Assembly: GCF_030518795.1 (NCBI RefSeq) | Contig: NZ_CP130427.1 | Location: 1,054,001-1,118,000, forward strand | From: Micromonospora sp. NBRC 110009 | Lineage (GTDB): Bacteria; Actinomycetota; Actinomycetes; Mycobacteriales; Micromonosporaceae | DNA: 64,000 nt | Direction: 5' to 3' | Shown: positions 24,973-33,349 of the stretch, in pieces | How positions within the stretch are numbered: the first letter of the stretch is position 1 | How the letters are laid out: each line of letters opens with the position of its first letter | The notes under the pieces: model-generated | Database searches by the model: none | Seen by the model: the letters and a program-made list of their open reading frames with translations, nothing else | What the model was told of the DNA's origin: nothing | Program-made: the position numbers and the translations under genes

Positions 24973-25823
24973 GCGACACCGCGACCACGACCGGGCGGGC
25001 ACCGTCGGTCTACGTGCCGTCCACCGAGGCGTTGGCGACGGTCCTCGCGCCGGGTGCGCGGCCGCCGCGACCGGGTGCCCTGTCGGCGTCGCTCACCTTC
25101 GGCTGGCGGGCGATGTTGAAGATCAAGCACGTGCCGGAGCAGCTCTTCGACGTGACCGCCTTCCCGATCATGATGGTGCTGATGTTCACGTACCTGTTCG
25201 GCGGCGCGCTCGCCGGCAGCCCGCGCGACTACCTGCAGTTCTTCCTGCCCGGCATCATGGTGACCAGCGTCGTGATGATCACGATGTACACCGGCGTCGG
25301 CCTGAACACCGACATCGAGAAGGGTGTCTTCGACCGGATCCGGACCCTGCCGGTCTGGCGGCCGGCCGCGCTGGTCGGGATGATCTTCGGGGACGTGCTG
25401 CGCTACGTCCTCGCCGCCCTGGTCATCCTCGGTGTCGGGCTGGTGCTCGGCTTCCGGCCCGGCGGCGGGCTGGTCGGCGTGCTGGCGGGCATCGGCCTGC
25501 TGGTGGTCTTCTCGTTCGCGTTCTCCTGGGTCTGGACGTTCTTCGGCCTGGTCCTGCGCAGCGAGAAGTCGGTGATGGGGGTCAGCATGATGGTGCTGTT
25601 CCCGCTGACCTTCCTGAGCAACGTGTTCGTCGACCCGGGCACCATGCCGGGTTGGTTGCAGGCGTTCGTCAAGGCCAATCCGATCACCCACCTGGTGGCG
25701 GCGGTCCGCGCCGTGATGTCCGGCTCGTTCGACGCGACGAACACCATGTGGCTGCTGCTGTGGAGCGCCGGTTTCCTGGTGGCCTTCGGCACCCTGACCA
25801 TGTACCGCTACAACCGCCGCTGA
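24969..25823 (+). CDS. DrrB-type ABC-2 permease
   Basis: The product has 284 residues, overlapping the ATPase stop by four bases. After a 60-residue cytosolic N-terminus there are six membrane spans (about 62-82, 90-112, 138-160, 172-195, 200-220 and 255-278). The ABC-2 signature segment includes [20 protein letters not shown]. It forms the membrane channel of the exporter with the preceding ATPase. Confidence 0.92.
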   Translation: MSDTATTTGRAPSVYVPSTEALATVLAPGARPPRPGALSASLTFGWRAMLKIKHVPEQLFDVTAFPIMMVLMFTYLFGGALAGSPRDYLQFFLPGIMVTSVVMITMYTGVGLNTDIEKGVFDRIRTLPVWRPAALVGMIFGDVLRYVLAALVILGVGLVLGFRPGGGLVGVLAGIGLLVVFSFAFSWVWTFFGLVLRSEKSVMGVSMMVLFPLTFLSNVFVDPGTMPGWLQAFVKANPITHLVAAVRAVMSGSFDATNTMWLLLWSAGFLVAFGTLTMYRYNRR

Positions 25824-25830
25824 CCTCAGG

Positions 25831-25865
25831 CGGGGGTGCCGTCCCGGGACGCGGCGGTACCCCCG
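25831..25865 (+). terminator. Terminator hairpin after the DrrAB-type operon
   Basis: An 11-bp stem with one mismatch (25831-25841 with 25855-25865) starts 8 bases after the permease stop. Confidence 0.55.
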
Positions 25866-25897
25866 TTGCGGCGATCAGCGGCTGTCAGACTGGGCGC

Positions 25898-26260
25898 ATG
25901 TCGGTCGCCAGCAAGCTTCAGATCAAGCCGGGGCAGCACATCGTGGTGCTGCGGAAGCCGGACGAGGTGGAGATCGAGGGTACGTCGAGCGCGGCGGTCG
26001 CAGAGGTGGCCGCCGCGGACGGGGCCGTGGTCTTCGTGACCGCCGCGGCGGATCTCGCCACCTCGGAGGTGGAAGCCGTCCTGGACCTGGCACGGCGGGA
26101 CGCGCTGGCGTGGGTGGCCTACCCGAAGGGGGGCCAACTCGGCACCGACCTCAACCGGGACAGGCTCGCGGCCGCCCTCAGCCAGCGGGGGGTCCAGCCG
26201 GTGCGGCAGATCTCCGTTGACGCCACCTGGTCCGCGCTGAGGTTCCGCCCCGCCGGCTGA
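25898..26260 (+). CDS. DUF3052-like small protein
   Basis: The product has 120 residues from an ATG. The pattern fits the DUF3052-like family: LQIKPGQHIVVL at the start, DGAVVFVTAAADL in the middle, and LAWVAYPKGGQLGTDLNRD and VDATWSALRFRP at the end. The biochemical role is unknown. It converges on the large AAA-ATPase gene with the stops one base apart. A weak CAGACT -10-like box 7 bases upstream hints at a leaderless transcript. Confidence 0.75.
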   Translation: MSVASKLQIKPGQHIVVLRKPDEVEIEGTSSAAVAEVAAADGAVVFVTAAADLATSEVEAVLDLARRDALAWVAYPKGGQLGTDLNRDRLAAALSQRGVQPVRQISVDATWSALRFRPAG

Positions 26261-26261
26261 G

Positions 26262-29200
26262 CTAGAGGCGCCAGGGCACGGGCTCGGGTGGGAGGTAGCG
26301 GCAGGTGCTCCCGGTGGAGACGGCGTCGCGCAGGTGGGCGGCGAGCGTGGGATGGCGCTCGCCGATCCGGCGCAGCGTGTCCCGGATCCGGGCGGTCACC
26401 GCCTTGCGGGCCCGCTCGGCCTCGTCGCCGAGTCGGCGGCTGCGGCCGGCCAGCCCGGCGGCGGCGCGCAGTTCGGCCAGCAGCGCCGTGCGTTCGACGT
26501 CCAGTGCGGTCGCCTTCGCCTCGTCGCCGCGTACGGTGGCCCGGTCGATCTCGTCGTCCAGCCGTTGCAGGTGGCGCCGGTAGCGGGTCTTCGCCTCGTC
26601 GTCGAGCACCGGGTCGCCGCCGAACCGGCGGGCGGCGGCGAGTTCCGGGCCGGCAGCGGGGTCGAGCAACTCGACCACGGGCACGTCGACGCCGGGCCGG
26701 CCGAGCAGCAGGCGCAGGTCGTGCAGGCCCTTGGCATCGGGCAGGTGCACCACGGTGCCGGCGTACGCGAGTCGCCAGACGGCGCCGTCCGGGCGGAACT
26801 CGTGGTCGACGGCCGGCCCGGGTCGGGCCGACGCCGGACCGCCGGCGGGATGCGCGCCGGCGGACACCGGGACGCCGGTTTCCGGCGCCTCGGCGCCGAG
26901 TCGGTGCAGCACCTGCGCCATGCCGAGCACTCGCGCCTCGTCCGCCGCGTCGGCGCGCAACCGCGCCGCCGCGCCCGCGTCGCCCGCCCGGCCGCGCGCG
27001 GTCAGGGCGTCGACCAGCGCGGCCCGGCTGATCAGCGACCAAGGGCGGGAGCCCATCCGGTCGGCGGCATCGCGGGCCGCCTCGAACCCGGCGACGGCGT
27101 CGTCCCAACGCTCCAGCGCGGCGTCGACGCCGGCCAGCCAGTGGTCGACCGGGCCGCTGATGTCGCACCCGAACAGCGCGGCCATCCACCCGCCGCGGTG
27201 CGGCACCAGCGCCGCACGCACCTCGGCGCAGCGACGCCGGTCGCGGCTCGCGGCGGCGGCCTGCGCGCGCAGGCGCAGCCACAGCGGTGACACCGGACGG
27301 GGATACGTCGTGCCGGCGGCGTCGATGCCGGCGGTCAGCCGTACGGCCGTCTCGGTGTCGCCGCGTTCGGCGGCGGTGATCGCCCGGAGCAGCTCCGGAT
27401 GCGGGTGCCCGGCCGCGTCGAGCCCGTCGAGGAGGGGGTCGAGCTCGGCGAACCGGCCCTGCAGCAGCAGCCGCGCCCAGCGCAGGTGATGCCCCATGAA
27501 CGCGTGGTCGGAGTGCTCCCACTCGCCGTAGCCGTCCATCTCGGCCAGGTGTTCGTCGGCCTCGACGAAGTCGCCCCGGAACCCGGCGATGATGCCGGCG
27601 TCGATGGCGGCGGCCATCCGGTGGCGGGCCACGTCGCCCGCCCGGCAGCCGCTGACGAAGGCGGTGAACTCCCGGTGGTAGCCCGGGTCGCCGAGTTCCA
27701 GCAGGGCGACCCAGCGCAGCGACGTGGCCCACAGCTCGGTCTCCCGGTCGCCGGTCCGGCGGCCCACGTCGCGGATCTCGGCGGTGACGGCGGCCCGGTC
27801 GGCGGCGGTGCCGAGCCCCCAGGTCGTGTCGTGGCGGGCCCACAGGCTGAAGGTGAGCGCCTCGTCGTCGCGGCCGTGGCGGGCGAGTGTCTCGGTGGCG
27901 GTGATGAGGTCGGCGGCCAGGGTGCTCGCCGGCAGCTTGCCGTCGGGCTCGCCGATGAGCCGCCGGTACGCCTCGCGCACCAGGTCGTCGGGGTCGAGCC
28001 GGCGGCGGGCGGTGGCCGACTGCCGGTGGACGGTGAGCGCGACGCGGGCCAGCACGGCCGGCTCGTCGACCGTGCGGGCGAGCGCCGCGGCGTCGGTGAG
28101 CAGCCGCTCGGCCTCGTCGCGACCGCCGACGTGGTGCAGCAGTTGGGCGAGCTCCACCATGATCTTGACGCGCCGGGTGGGCTCGGCGGCGACTTCCAGG
28201 GCGCGGCGGAAGTGCAGGGCCGACTCCTCCACGGCCAGCCGGCCGCCGGCGTCCCGGGCGGCGGCGACCAGCAGGTCGGCGGCTCGGGACGGGTCGAGGT
28301 CGGTGCCGGCGAGCCAGGCGTGGCGCGCCAGGTCGGCCGGGATCAGCTGGTCGGCGAGGGCCGCCGACCGGTCGACGGCGCGGACGACGGCGGCGTGGCG
28401 GGCCCGCCGGTCGGCGTCGGGCAGCCCGTCGTAGAGGGTCTCCCGGACCAGGTCGTGGGCGAAGGCGAACCGGCCGCCGCCGCGGGCCACCACCAGCCGG
28501 GCGGACACCGCGTGGTCGAGGAGCCGGTCGACCTGCGCGGCCGGGCTGGGCACGCAGGCGGCGAGGAGTCGGCGGTGGAAGACGCGGCCGAGCACCGCGG
28601 CCACGGTGAGCGCCTCGACCACCGGGGCGGGCACCTGGTCCAGGCGGCGGCGGACGGCCTCCCGCACGCCGGGCGCGATGGCCGTGACGAGTCCGTCGGC
28701 GTTCCACAGCCGAGCGGTCTGTTCCACGAAGAACGGGTTGCCGCCGGTGAGCCGGTGCACCTGCTCGACGAGGGCGGCGTCGGGCTGCCGGTCGGCCGTG
28801 CGGGCCATCAGGGTGGCCACTTCCTCGCGGGACAGGCCGGTGAGGGTGATGGTGGTGGCCTTCGCGGTCAGCGGCAGCAGCAGCGGGCGGAGCGGGTGGT
28901 CGCCGGACTCCACCTCGGCGTCGCGGTAGGTGCCGATCAGCAGCAGCCGTTCGAACCAGGTGTGCTGGGTGGCGAACAGCAGCAGCCGCATCGAGGCGGG
29001 GTCGGCCCAGTGCAGGTCGTCGAGGATCACTACGACCGGCCGGCGCTGGGCGACCGCGACCAGGGCGGTGGTCACGGCGTCGTGGAGCGCGAACTCCTCC
29101 TGGCCGCCGTCTTCGCCGCCACCGTCGCCGGGTAGGCCGGCGGCTCGGGTGCCGCTGGTTTCGCCGAGCAGCGCCGCAAGGCCGGGCTCGGCCGCCTGGC

Positions 29201-29489
29201 CGGCCAGGGCCCAGTCGTCGGCGGAGCGGCGCAGCCGGCGCAGCACCTGCACCCACGGCCAGTAGCCGGGTGCGCTGTCGGAATCCCAGCAGGCCGCGCC
29301 GAGGACGAGCGCACCGCGTCGCCGCGCCTCCTCGGCCGCGGCGGTGACCAGCGTGGTCTTGCCGATGCCGGGCTCGCCGGTCACCAGGAGGAGCCCGCCG
29401 TGACTGGCGATCACCCGGTCCAGTTCGGCGCGCAGCAGGCCCGCGGGGTGCTCCCGCCCGATGAGCGCCTCGCCGATCCGCGGCTCCAT
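26262..29489 (-). CDS. Large AAA-ATPase regulator with helical repeats
   Basis: The product has 1,075 residues from an ATG. The N-terminal ATPase module has Walker A GEPGIGKTT (38-46) and Walker B VVVILDDLHWAD (about 152-163), as in STAND-type LuxR-family (MalT/LAL-like) regulators. A winged-helix segment follows and then a long TPR-like helical region (about 370-880). Instead of a LuxR helix-turn-helix the C-terminus carries a basic coiled region (about 930-1050), RRLGDEAERARKAVTARIRD. It may sense a ligand and control transcription, but direct DNA binding is not shown. Its start faces the ArsR operon across 107 bases. Confidence 0.82.
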   Translation of the reverse strand: MEPRIGEALIGREHPAGLLRAELDRVIASHGGLLLVTGEPGIGKTTLVTAAAEEARRRGALVLGAACWDSDSAPGYWPWVQVLRRLRRSADDWALAGQAAEPGLAALLGETSGTRAAGLPGDGGGEDGGQEEFALHDAVTTALVAVAQRRPVVVILDDLHWADPASMRLLLFATQHTWFERLLLIGTYRDAEVESGDHPLRPLLLPLTAKATTITLTGLSREEVATLMARTADRQPDAALVEQVHRLTGGNPFFVEQTARLWNADGLVTAIAPGVREAVRRRLDQVPAPVVEALTVAAVLGRVFHRRLLAACVPSPAAQVDRLLDHAVSARLVVARGGGRFAFAHDLVRETLYDGLPDADRRARHAAVVRAVDRSAALADQLIPADLARHAWLAGTDLDPSRAADLLVAAARDAGGRLAVEESALHFRRALEVAAEPTRRVKIMVELAQLLHHVGGRDEAERLLTDAAALARTVDEPAVLARVALTVHRQSATARRRLDPDDLVREAYRRLIGEPDGKLPASTLAADLITATETLARHGRDDEALTFSLWARHDTTWGLGTAADRAAVTAEIRDVGRRTGDRETELWATSLRWVALLELGDPGYHREFTAFVSGCRAGDVARHRMAAAIDAGIIAGFRGDFVEADEHLAEMDGYGEWEHSDHAFMGHHLRWARLLLQGRFAELDPLLDGLDAAGHPHPELLRAITAAERGDTETAVRLTAGIDAAGTTYPRPVSPLWLRLRAQAAAASRDRRRCAEVRAALVPHRGGWMAALFGCDISGPVDHWLAGVDAALERWDDAVAGFEAARDAADRMGSRPWSLISRAALVDALTARGRAGDAGAAARLRADAADEARVLGMAQVLHRLGAEAPETGVPVSAGAHPAGGPASARPGPAVDHEFRPDGAVWRLAYAGTVVHLPDAKGLHDLRLLLGRPGVDVPVVELLDPAAGPELAAARRFGGDPVLDDEAKTRYRRHLQRLDDEIDRATVRGDEAKATALDVERTALLAELRAAAGLAGRSRRLGDEAERARKAVTARIRDTLRRIGERHPTLAAHLRDAVSTGSTCRYLPPEPVPWRL

Positions 29490-29548
29490 GACGTCCCGAC
29501 CGTAGCCGACCGGTCCGACAAGGCCGAGCACGAACGCACCTCGAAATC

Positions 29549-29604
29549 TCAACCAAAAGGTTGAAGGTTGGCCAAGGGGCAACTAGTGTCAACCACATGG
29601 TTGA
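29549..29604 (+). promoter_or_regulatory. ArsR promoter with twin operator palindromes
   Basis: Two perfect inverted repeats, TCAACC-N4-GGTTGA, lie at 29549-29564 and 29589-29604, with starts 40 bases apart. The promoter TTGAAG (29561-29566), 17-base spacer, TAGTGT (29584-29589) lies between and overlapping them. The predicted start of transcription coincides with the ATG at 29597, so the mRNA should be leaderless and the second palindrome covers the start codon. Confidence 0.75.
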
Positions 29605-29932
29605 GGATCCGTTGAGGATGGACGCGGTGTTCCACGCGCTCGCGCACGAGGCGCGCCGCACCATGCTGCGCCGGCTCGCCGAACGGGAGCTGACCGTCGG
29701 CGAGCTGGCCGAACCCCTGGCGATGTCCCTGGCGGCCGCGTCCAAGCACGTGCAGGTGCTGGAACGCGCCGGCCTGGTCACGCGTACGGTCACCGGCCGG
29801 CGGCACGTCTGCCGACTGGAGGCCGCCCCGCTCGCCACCGCCTCCGCCTGGCTGAACTTCTACCAGCGCCACTGGGCCGACCGGCTCGACGCCCTCGAGG
29901 CGCTGTTCACCGAGGAAGGGACTGAGCAGTGA
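29597..29932 (+). CDS. ArsR/SmtB-family repressor (SdpR-like)
   Basis: The product has 111 residues from an ATG that overlaps an operator palindrome. The winged helix-turn-helix spans about 5-85: FHALAHEARRTMLRRLAERE, then LAAASKHVQVLERAGLV as the recognition region. No metal-binding Cys cluster is visible, so a non-metal signal is likely. It is translationally coupled (GTGA) to the SRPBCC gene and heads a three-gene operon. Autorepression through the two palindromes is the simplest reading. Confidence 0.92.
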   Translation: MVEDPLRMDAVFHALAHEARRTMLRRLAERELTVGELAEPLAMSLAAASKHVQVLERAGLVTRTVTGRRHVCRLEAAPLATASAWLNFYQRHWADRLDALEALFTEEGTEQ

Positions 29933-30384
29933 GCACCGCCGTACGGCTGCACCGCGACATCCCCGCCCCACCCGACAAGGTCTACCGGGCCTGGCTCGAC
30001 CCGGACCTGCTGCGCCGCTGGATGGCCCCCGGCGGGCTGGAGGTGACCCGCGCCGAGGTCGAGCCGAGGGTCGGCGGCCGGTACCGGATCTGGCACACCG
30101 ATGCCGGCACCGACGTCGGCGGGTTCGACTGCGAGCTGGTCGAGCTGGAGCAGGACCGGCGCATCGTCTGGCGCTGGGGCTTCGTCGGCCCGCAGCGCAC
30201 CGGCGGCCCGGCGTACGACTCGCTGTTGACCGTCACCCTCGACGGGAAGCCGGACGGCGGGACGGGGCTCACCCTCGTACACGAAAGGCTCGAAGCGCTG
30301 GCGGCGGCGCTGCCGCAGGTCGCCGACGGGGTCCGGCCCGGTTGGGAGTCGGCGCTGGACAAGCTCGCGGAGGTGGCGGCATGA
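29929..30384 (+). CDS. SRPBCC/AHSA1-family protein
   Basis: The product has 151 residues from a GTG overlapping the ArsR stop. It is a START-like beta-grip fold: RDIPAPPDKVYRAWLDPDLL at the start, then GGRYRIWHTDAGT, and a C-terminal helix LEALAAALPQVADGVRPGWE. Family members bind hydrophobic ligands, and ArsR-AHSA1 pairs are common in actinobacteria. Its ligand may be the operon's inducer, which is inference. It overlaps the next gene by four bases. Confidence 0.9.
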   Translation: MSTAVRLHRDIPAPPDKVYRAWLDPDLLRRWMAPGGLEVTRAEVEPRVGGRYRIWHTDAGTDVGGFDCELVELEQDRRIVWRWGFVGPQRTGGPAYDSLLTVTLDGKPDGGTGLTLVHERLEALAAALPQVADGVRPGWESALDKLAEVAA

Positions 30385-30962
30385 AGGTCGTGGTGGTCGA
30401 GTGGATGAGCCTGGACGGCGTGGTGCAGGCGCCCGGCGCGCCCGACGAGGACCCCAGCGGCGACTTCGCGCACGGCGGCTGGCACCTGCGCTGGTTCGAC
30501 GACACCTCCCGACAGTGGGTGGTCGACAACCTGAACGCCGCCGGCGGGTTCCTCTTCGGACGGAAGACCTACGAGCGGTTCGCCGCGCACTGGCCGCACG
30601 TCACCGGCCCCGAGCGGGTGGTGGCGGAGCCGTTGAACAGCAAGCCGAAGTACGTCGTCTCGTCGACCCTCTCCGCCCCCGCGTGGTCGGGTTCGTCGGT
30701 CCTGCCGGACCTGCCGGCGGTGGCCGCGCTGACCAAGTCCGACGAGGGTGAGCTGCACGTGATCGGCAGCGCGCAGCTCGCCACCGCCCTGCTCGCCGAG
30801 GATCTGGTGGACGAGCTGCGGCTGATGGTCGACCCGGTACGCCTCGGCGGCGGCAAGCGGATCTGGCCGGCCGACGGCGGGTTGCAGTCGTTCGCGCTGA
30901 CCCGCTGCACGCCGACCAGCACGGGTGCACTGCTGCTGCACTACGCCCGCGCGCAGGGTTAG
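30381..30962 (+). CDS. Dihydrofolate reductase-family (RibD C-terminal-like) protein
   Basis: The product has 193 residues from an ATG in an ATGA overlap. The fold cues are VVVEWMSLDGVVQAPG at the N-terminus, FLFGRKTYERFAAHWP, ELHVIGSAQLATALL and DELRLMVDPVRLGGGKRIW. The family reduces pteridine- or flavin-like substrates with NADPH. It is the last gene of the ArsR operon. A distant relative lies at 32542-33144. Confidence 0.88.
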   Translation: MKVVVVEWMSLDGVVQAPGAPDEDPSGDFAHGGWHLRWFDDTSRQWVVDNLNAAGGFLFGRKTYERFAAHWPHVTGPERVVAEPLNSKPKYVVSSTLSAPAWSGSSVLPDLPAVAALTKSDEGELHVIGSAQLATALLAEDLVDELRLMVDPVRLGGGKRIWPADGGLQSFALTRCTPTSTGALLLHYARAQG

Positions 30963-30963
30963 G

Positions 30964-31158
30964 TCACAAGCTCCAGCCGCCCACGCCGCCCCGGTCTTCC
31001 CGGCCCCGCTGGTCGCCGAGGCGCCGGCGGGCCTCGCCGGACGCGCGCAGGTCCCGCACCTGGCGCTCGCCATCGATCGGGGCGCGTCGGGTGCGGGCCC
31101 AGCGGCGGGCGGCGAGCACGGCGAGCACGATGATGACCAGGACGACGAGCCAGCGCAT
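30964..31158 (-). CDS. Small single-span membrane protein
   Basis: The product has 64 residues from an ATG with GGAGGG 5 bases upstream. Residues 3-17 form one hydrophobic span (WLVVLVIIVLAVLAA), followed by a highly charged cytosolic tail rich in Arg, Asp and Gly. It is convergent with the DHFR-like gene (one base between stops). Function unknown; it was short enough to be hidden inside a longer open frame. Confidence 0.6.
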   Translation of the reverse strand: MRWLVVLVIIVLAVLAARRWARTRRAPIDGERQVRDLRASGEARRRLGDQRGREDRGGVGGWSL

Positions 31159-31258
31159 GTGGGCTCCCTCCGGATGAACTGCCTGCGTCCAGTATGTGCC
31201 GGCCAGGTCAAGGCGCCGGGCCAGGACTAGCCGGGGACGCACCGGGTAACCGCGGCCC

Positions 31259-31480
31259 ATGGGTAGCCACAAGCAGAACAAGCACGATCCGGGCGGCGAG
31301 TCGGCACGCGCGGGACGGCACTCGGGCAGCGGCGCCCGGGGGCGGCAGGGCTCCGAGGTCGAGCACTCGCCGGAGCGCCGACACCTGCGCGCGGCGACCG
31401 GGACGTCAGGCAGCGAACGCGACCATGGCCGGGCCAAGGTCGAGGGCTCGCAGCGGGTCCAACGGCAGGGGACGCGGTGA
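31259..31480 (+). CDS. Small hydrophilic, probably disordered protein
   Basis: The product has 73 residues from an ATG. It is composed almost entirely of Gly, Arg, Ser, His, Glu and Lys (starting MGSHKQNKHDPGGESARAG), with no hydrophobic core, so it is probably disordered or nucleic-acid binding. It ends one base before the GTG of the GYD-domain gene. It may be a real small gene in that operon; there is no homology I can name. Confidence 0.5.
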   Translation: MGSHKQNKHDPGGESARAGRHSGSGARGRQGSEVEHSPERRHLRAATGTSGSERDHGRAKVEGSQRVQRQGTR

Positions 31481-31481
31481 C

Positions 31482-31802
31482 GTGCCCACGTTCCTGCTGA
31501 AGTCGACATACACCGCCGAAGGGTTCGCCGGGCTGATTCGGGACGGCGGCACCAAACGCGCCGAGGTCGTACGGGCCCTGGTGGAGAACGGCGGCGGAGA
31601 GATGACCTCGATCCACTTCGCCTTCGGCGCCGAGGACACCTACGTGCTGTGCGACCTGCCCGACCACCAGGCCGCCGCCGCGCTGGCCGTTGCGGTCGGC
31701 GCGGCGGGCGGCCTGCGGGTGCAGGTCGTCCCGCTGCTCAGCCCGGACGAGGTCGACGAGGCCGTCAAGATGGCACCCGGCTACGCCCCACCGGGCCGCT
31801 GA
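31482..31802 (+). CDS. GYD-domain protein
   Basis: The product has 106 residues from a GTG. The pattern fits the GYD family: PTFLLKSTYTAEGFAGLIRDG at the N-terminus, then FAFGAEDTYVLCDLPDHQAA. These are small ferredoxin-like alpha/beta proteins of unknown function. It follows the small hydrophilic gene by one base. Confidence 0.8.
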   Translation: MPTFLLKSTYTAEGFAGLIRDGGTKRAEVVRALVENGGGEMTSIHFAFGAEDTYVLCDLPDHQAAAALAVAVGAAGGLRVQVVPLLSPDEVDEAVKMAPGYAPPGR

Positions 31803-31842
31803 CCATTCCCTCGTCGGTGTCGGCCACCGCTACCCTGGCGCG

Positions 31843-32523
31843 GTGGCTCGCCCGAAGCGCAACAGACCCGCGAACAGCCGCAAGCCGGCCGGCCGGGCCA
31901 CCCGCAATGAGCGGCAGGCAGCCACCCCGCCGCCGGACCGGGCGATCCGCTTCGCGTCGAATCCGGGCGCACTGGTCATGGTCGTCCTCATGGGACTCGT
32001 CGTGCTCGGCGGGCACCTCGCCGCCCGGTACATCGACGACCCGGCGCTGATCCCGGGACCGTGGCGCATCGTGGTCGCGGTGGCCGCTGCCGTCGTGGTG
32101 TTCCTGGCGGTCTCGACGCTGACCCAGCTGACCACGGTGCTCATGCTGCCGGTGACCCCGCCGTCGACCAGAAGCTTCCTCGTGCACATCGGTGAGTTCT
32201 CCGCCGTGGGGGCGATCCTCGGGACGGCACTCGGGTTCCGGATGGGCGAGCACCTGTTCGTCGATGCCGGCCGGGATCCGGCGCGCTACGGATTCCCCGA
32301 CCTGCTCGGCACCATCAGCGACGGCATCACGGTGCTGACGCTGGTCACGGTGGCCCTGTGCTGGCGCCGCTCCGCCGTCCTGGCCTTCGAGCTGGTGCAG
32401 GCGATGCGCCAGTCGGGACGGCTACCCGGCCTGGCCTCGTACACGCCGCTGCTGCTGCTCGTCGTGGGCAACTACATCGGCGTGCAGGCCGCGGCCTTCG
32501 CGTACCAGCTGCTGGTTCGCTAG
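31843..32523 (+). CDS. Membrane protein with basic N-terminal tail
   Basis: The product has 226 residues from a GTG. A basic, disordered N-terminus (1-40, many Arg/Lys/Asn) precedes four to five hydrophobic spans: about 43-63, 78-98, 118-138, 158-178 and 200-222. No motif identifies its role. A TACCCT -10-like box ends 6 bases before the GTG, so the mRNA may be leaderless. Confidence 0.65.
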   Translation: MARPKRNRPANSRKPAGRATRNERQAATPPPDRAIRFASNPGALVMVVLMGLVVLGGHLAARYIDDPALIPGPWRIVVAVAAAVVVFLAVSTLTQLTTVLMLPVTPPSTRSFLVHIGEFSAVGAILGTALGFRMGEHLFVDAGRDPARYGFPDLLGTISDGITVLTLVTVALCWRRSAVLAFELVQAMRQSGRLPGLASYTPLLLLVVGNYIGVQAAAFAYQLLVR

Positions 32524-32541
32524 GCCGACGGCCGGCAGGGG

Positions 32542-33144
32542 TCAGCCCGCCTTGCGCACCCGGTAGGCCAGGTGGGTGACGCCGCTGCCCTCGACCACCC
32601 GCGTCGGCCCGGCCAGCTGCACGGGGGCGATCTTCAGGCCGGCGAAGAAGGGGATGCCGTCGCCGAGCAGCACCGGGACGAGGTCGACGTGAACCTCGTC
32701 GAGCAGGCCGGCCTCGAGGACCTGCGCCGCGATCGTGCCGCCGTTGACGCCGACCTGCTTGTCGCCGGCGATGGCCCTCGCCCGGTCGATCGCGCTGACG
32801 ATGCCGTCGGTGACGAACACGAACGAGTCGCTCTCGCGCTCCCATCCCTCGGGTACGGAGTGCGTGACGACGACCACCGGCACGTCCATCGGGTGCCGGC
32901 CGCCCCAGCCGCGGGTCATGTCGAACAGCCGCCGGCCGACCACCAGGGCGCCAGTCCGCTCGGTCAGGTCGCGCAGGTGTTCCGCGCTCGCCGTCGAGGT
33001 GCGGAACGTCATGCCGGGGGTGGCCGTCGGCGTCTCGACGTCCCCGTTCTCGTACCACTGGAAGAGGTACTCGAAGCCACCGTGCGAGGCGTCGGCGATG
33101 TAGCCGTCCAGCGACATGGTCGCCCCGGTCGTAACCTTCGTCAT
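32542..33144 (-). CDS. Dihydrofolate reductase-family (RibD C-terminal-like) protein
   Basis: The product has 200 residues from an ATG with AGGAGTG 7 bases upstream. The cues are GATMSLDGYIAD at the N-terminus, TGALVVGRRLFDMT, KQVGVNGGTIAAQVL and DEVHVDLVPVLLGDGIPFF. It should be a soluble NADPH-dependent reductase; the substrate is unknown. It is convergent with the preceding membrane-protein gene and stands alone. Confidence 0.88.
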   Translation of the reverse strand: MTKVTTGATMSLDGYIADASHGGFEYLFQWYENGDVETPTATPGMTFRTSTASAEHLRDLTERTGALVVGRRLFDMTRGWGGRHPMDVPVVVVTHSVPEGWERESDSFVFVTDGIVSAIDRARAIAGDKQVGVNGGTIAAQVLEAGLLDEVHVDLVPVLLGDGIPFFAGLKIAPVQLAGPTRVVEGSGVTHLAYRVRKAG

Positions 33145-33305
33145 CGATCCACTCCTTGGTCCTCGTCGGCCCGCCGGTAACCGGGCCCGCTGCTCTCTGA
33201 CCAGGGGTAGATCCTGGCGACGCCAGTTTCGACATCGATCCCAGGATTTTTTCGACAGACTTTTGCGGAGGGCTATTCCGGAACGGCGTCCGTGCTGGTG
33301 ACACA

Positions 33306-33340
33306 CGAAGGCCGGGCACGGCGAGCGTGCCCGGCCTTCG
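33306..33340 (-). terminator. Terminator hairpin after the secreted repeat protein
   Basis: A perfect 15-bp stem (33306-33320 with 33326-33340) with a 5-base loop lies 9 bases beyond the stop codon of the minus-strand repeat-protein gene. Confidence 0.85.
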
Positions 33341-33349
33341 TCGACGTGC

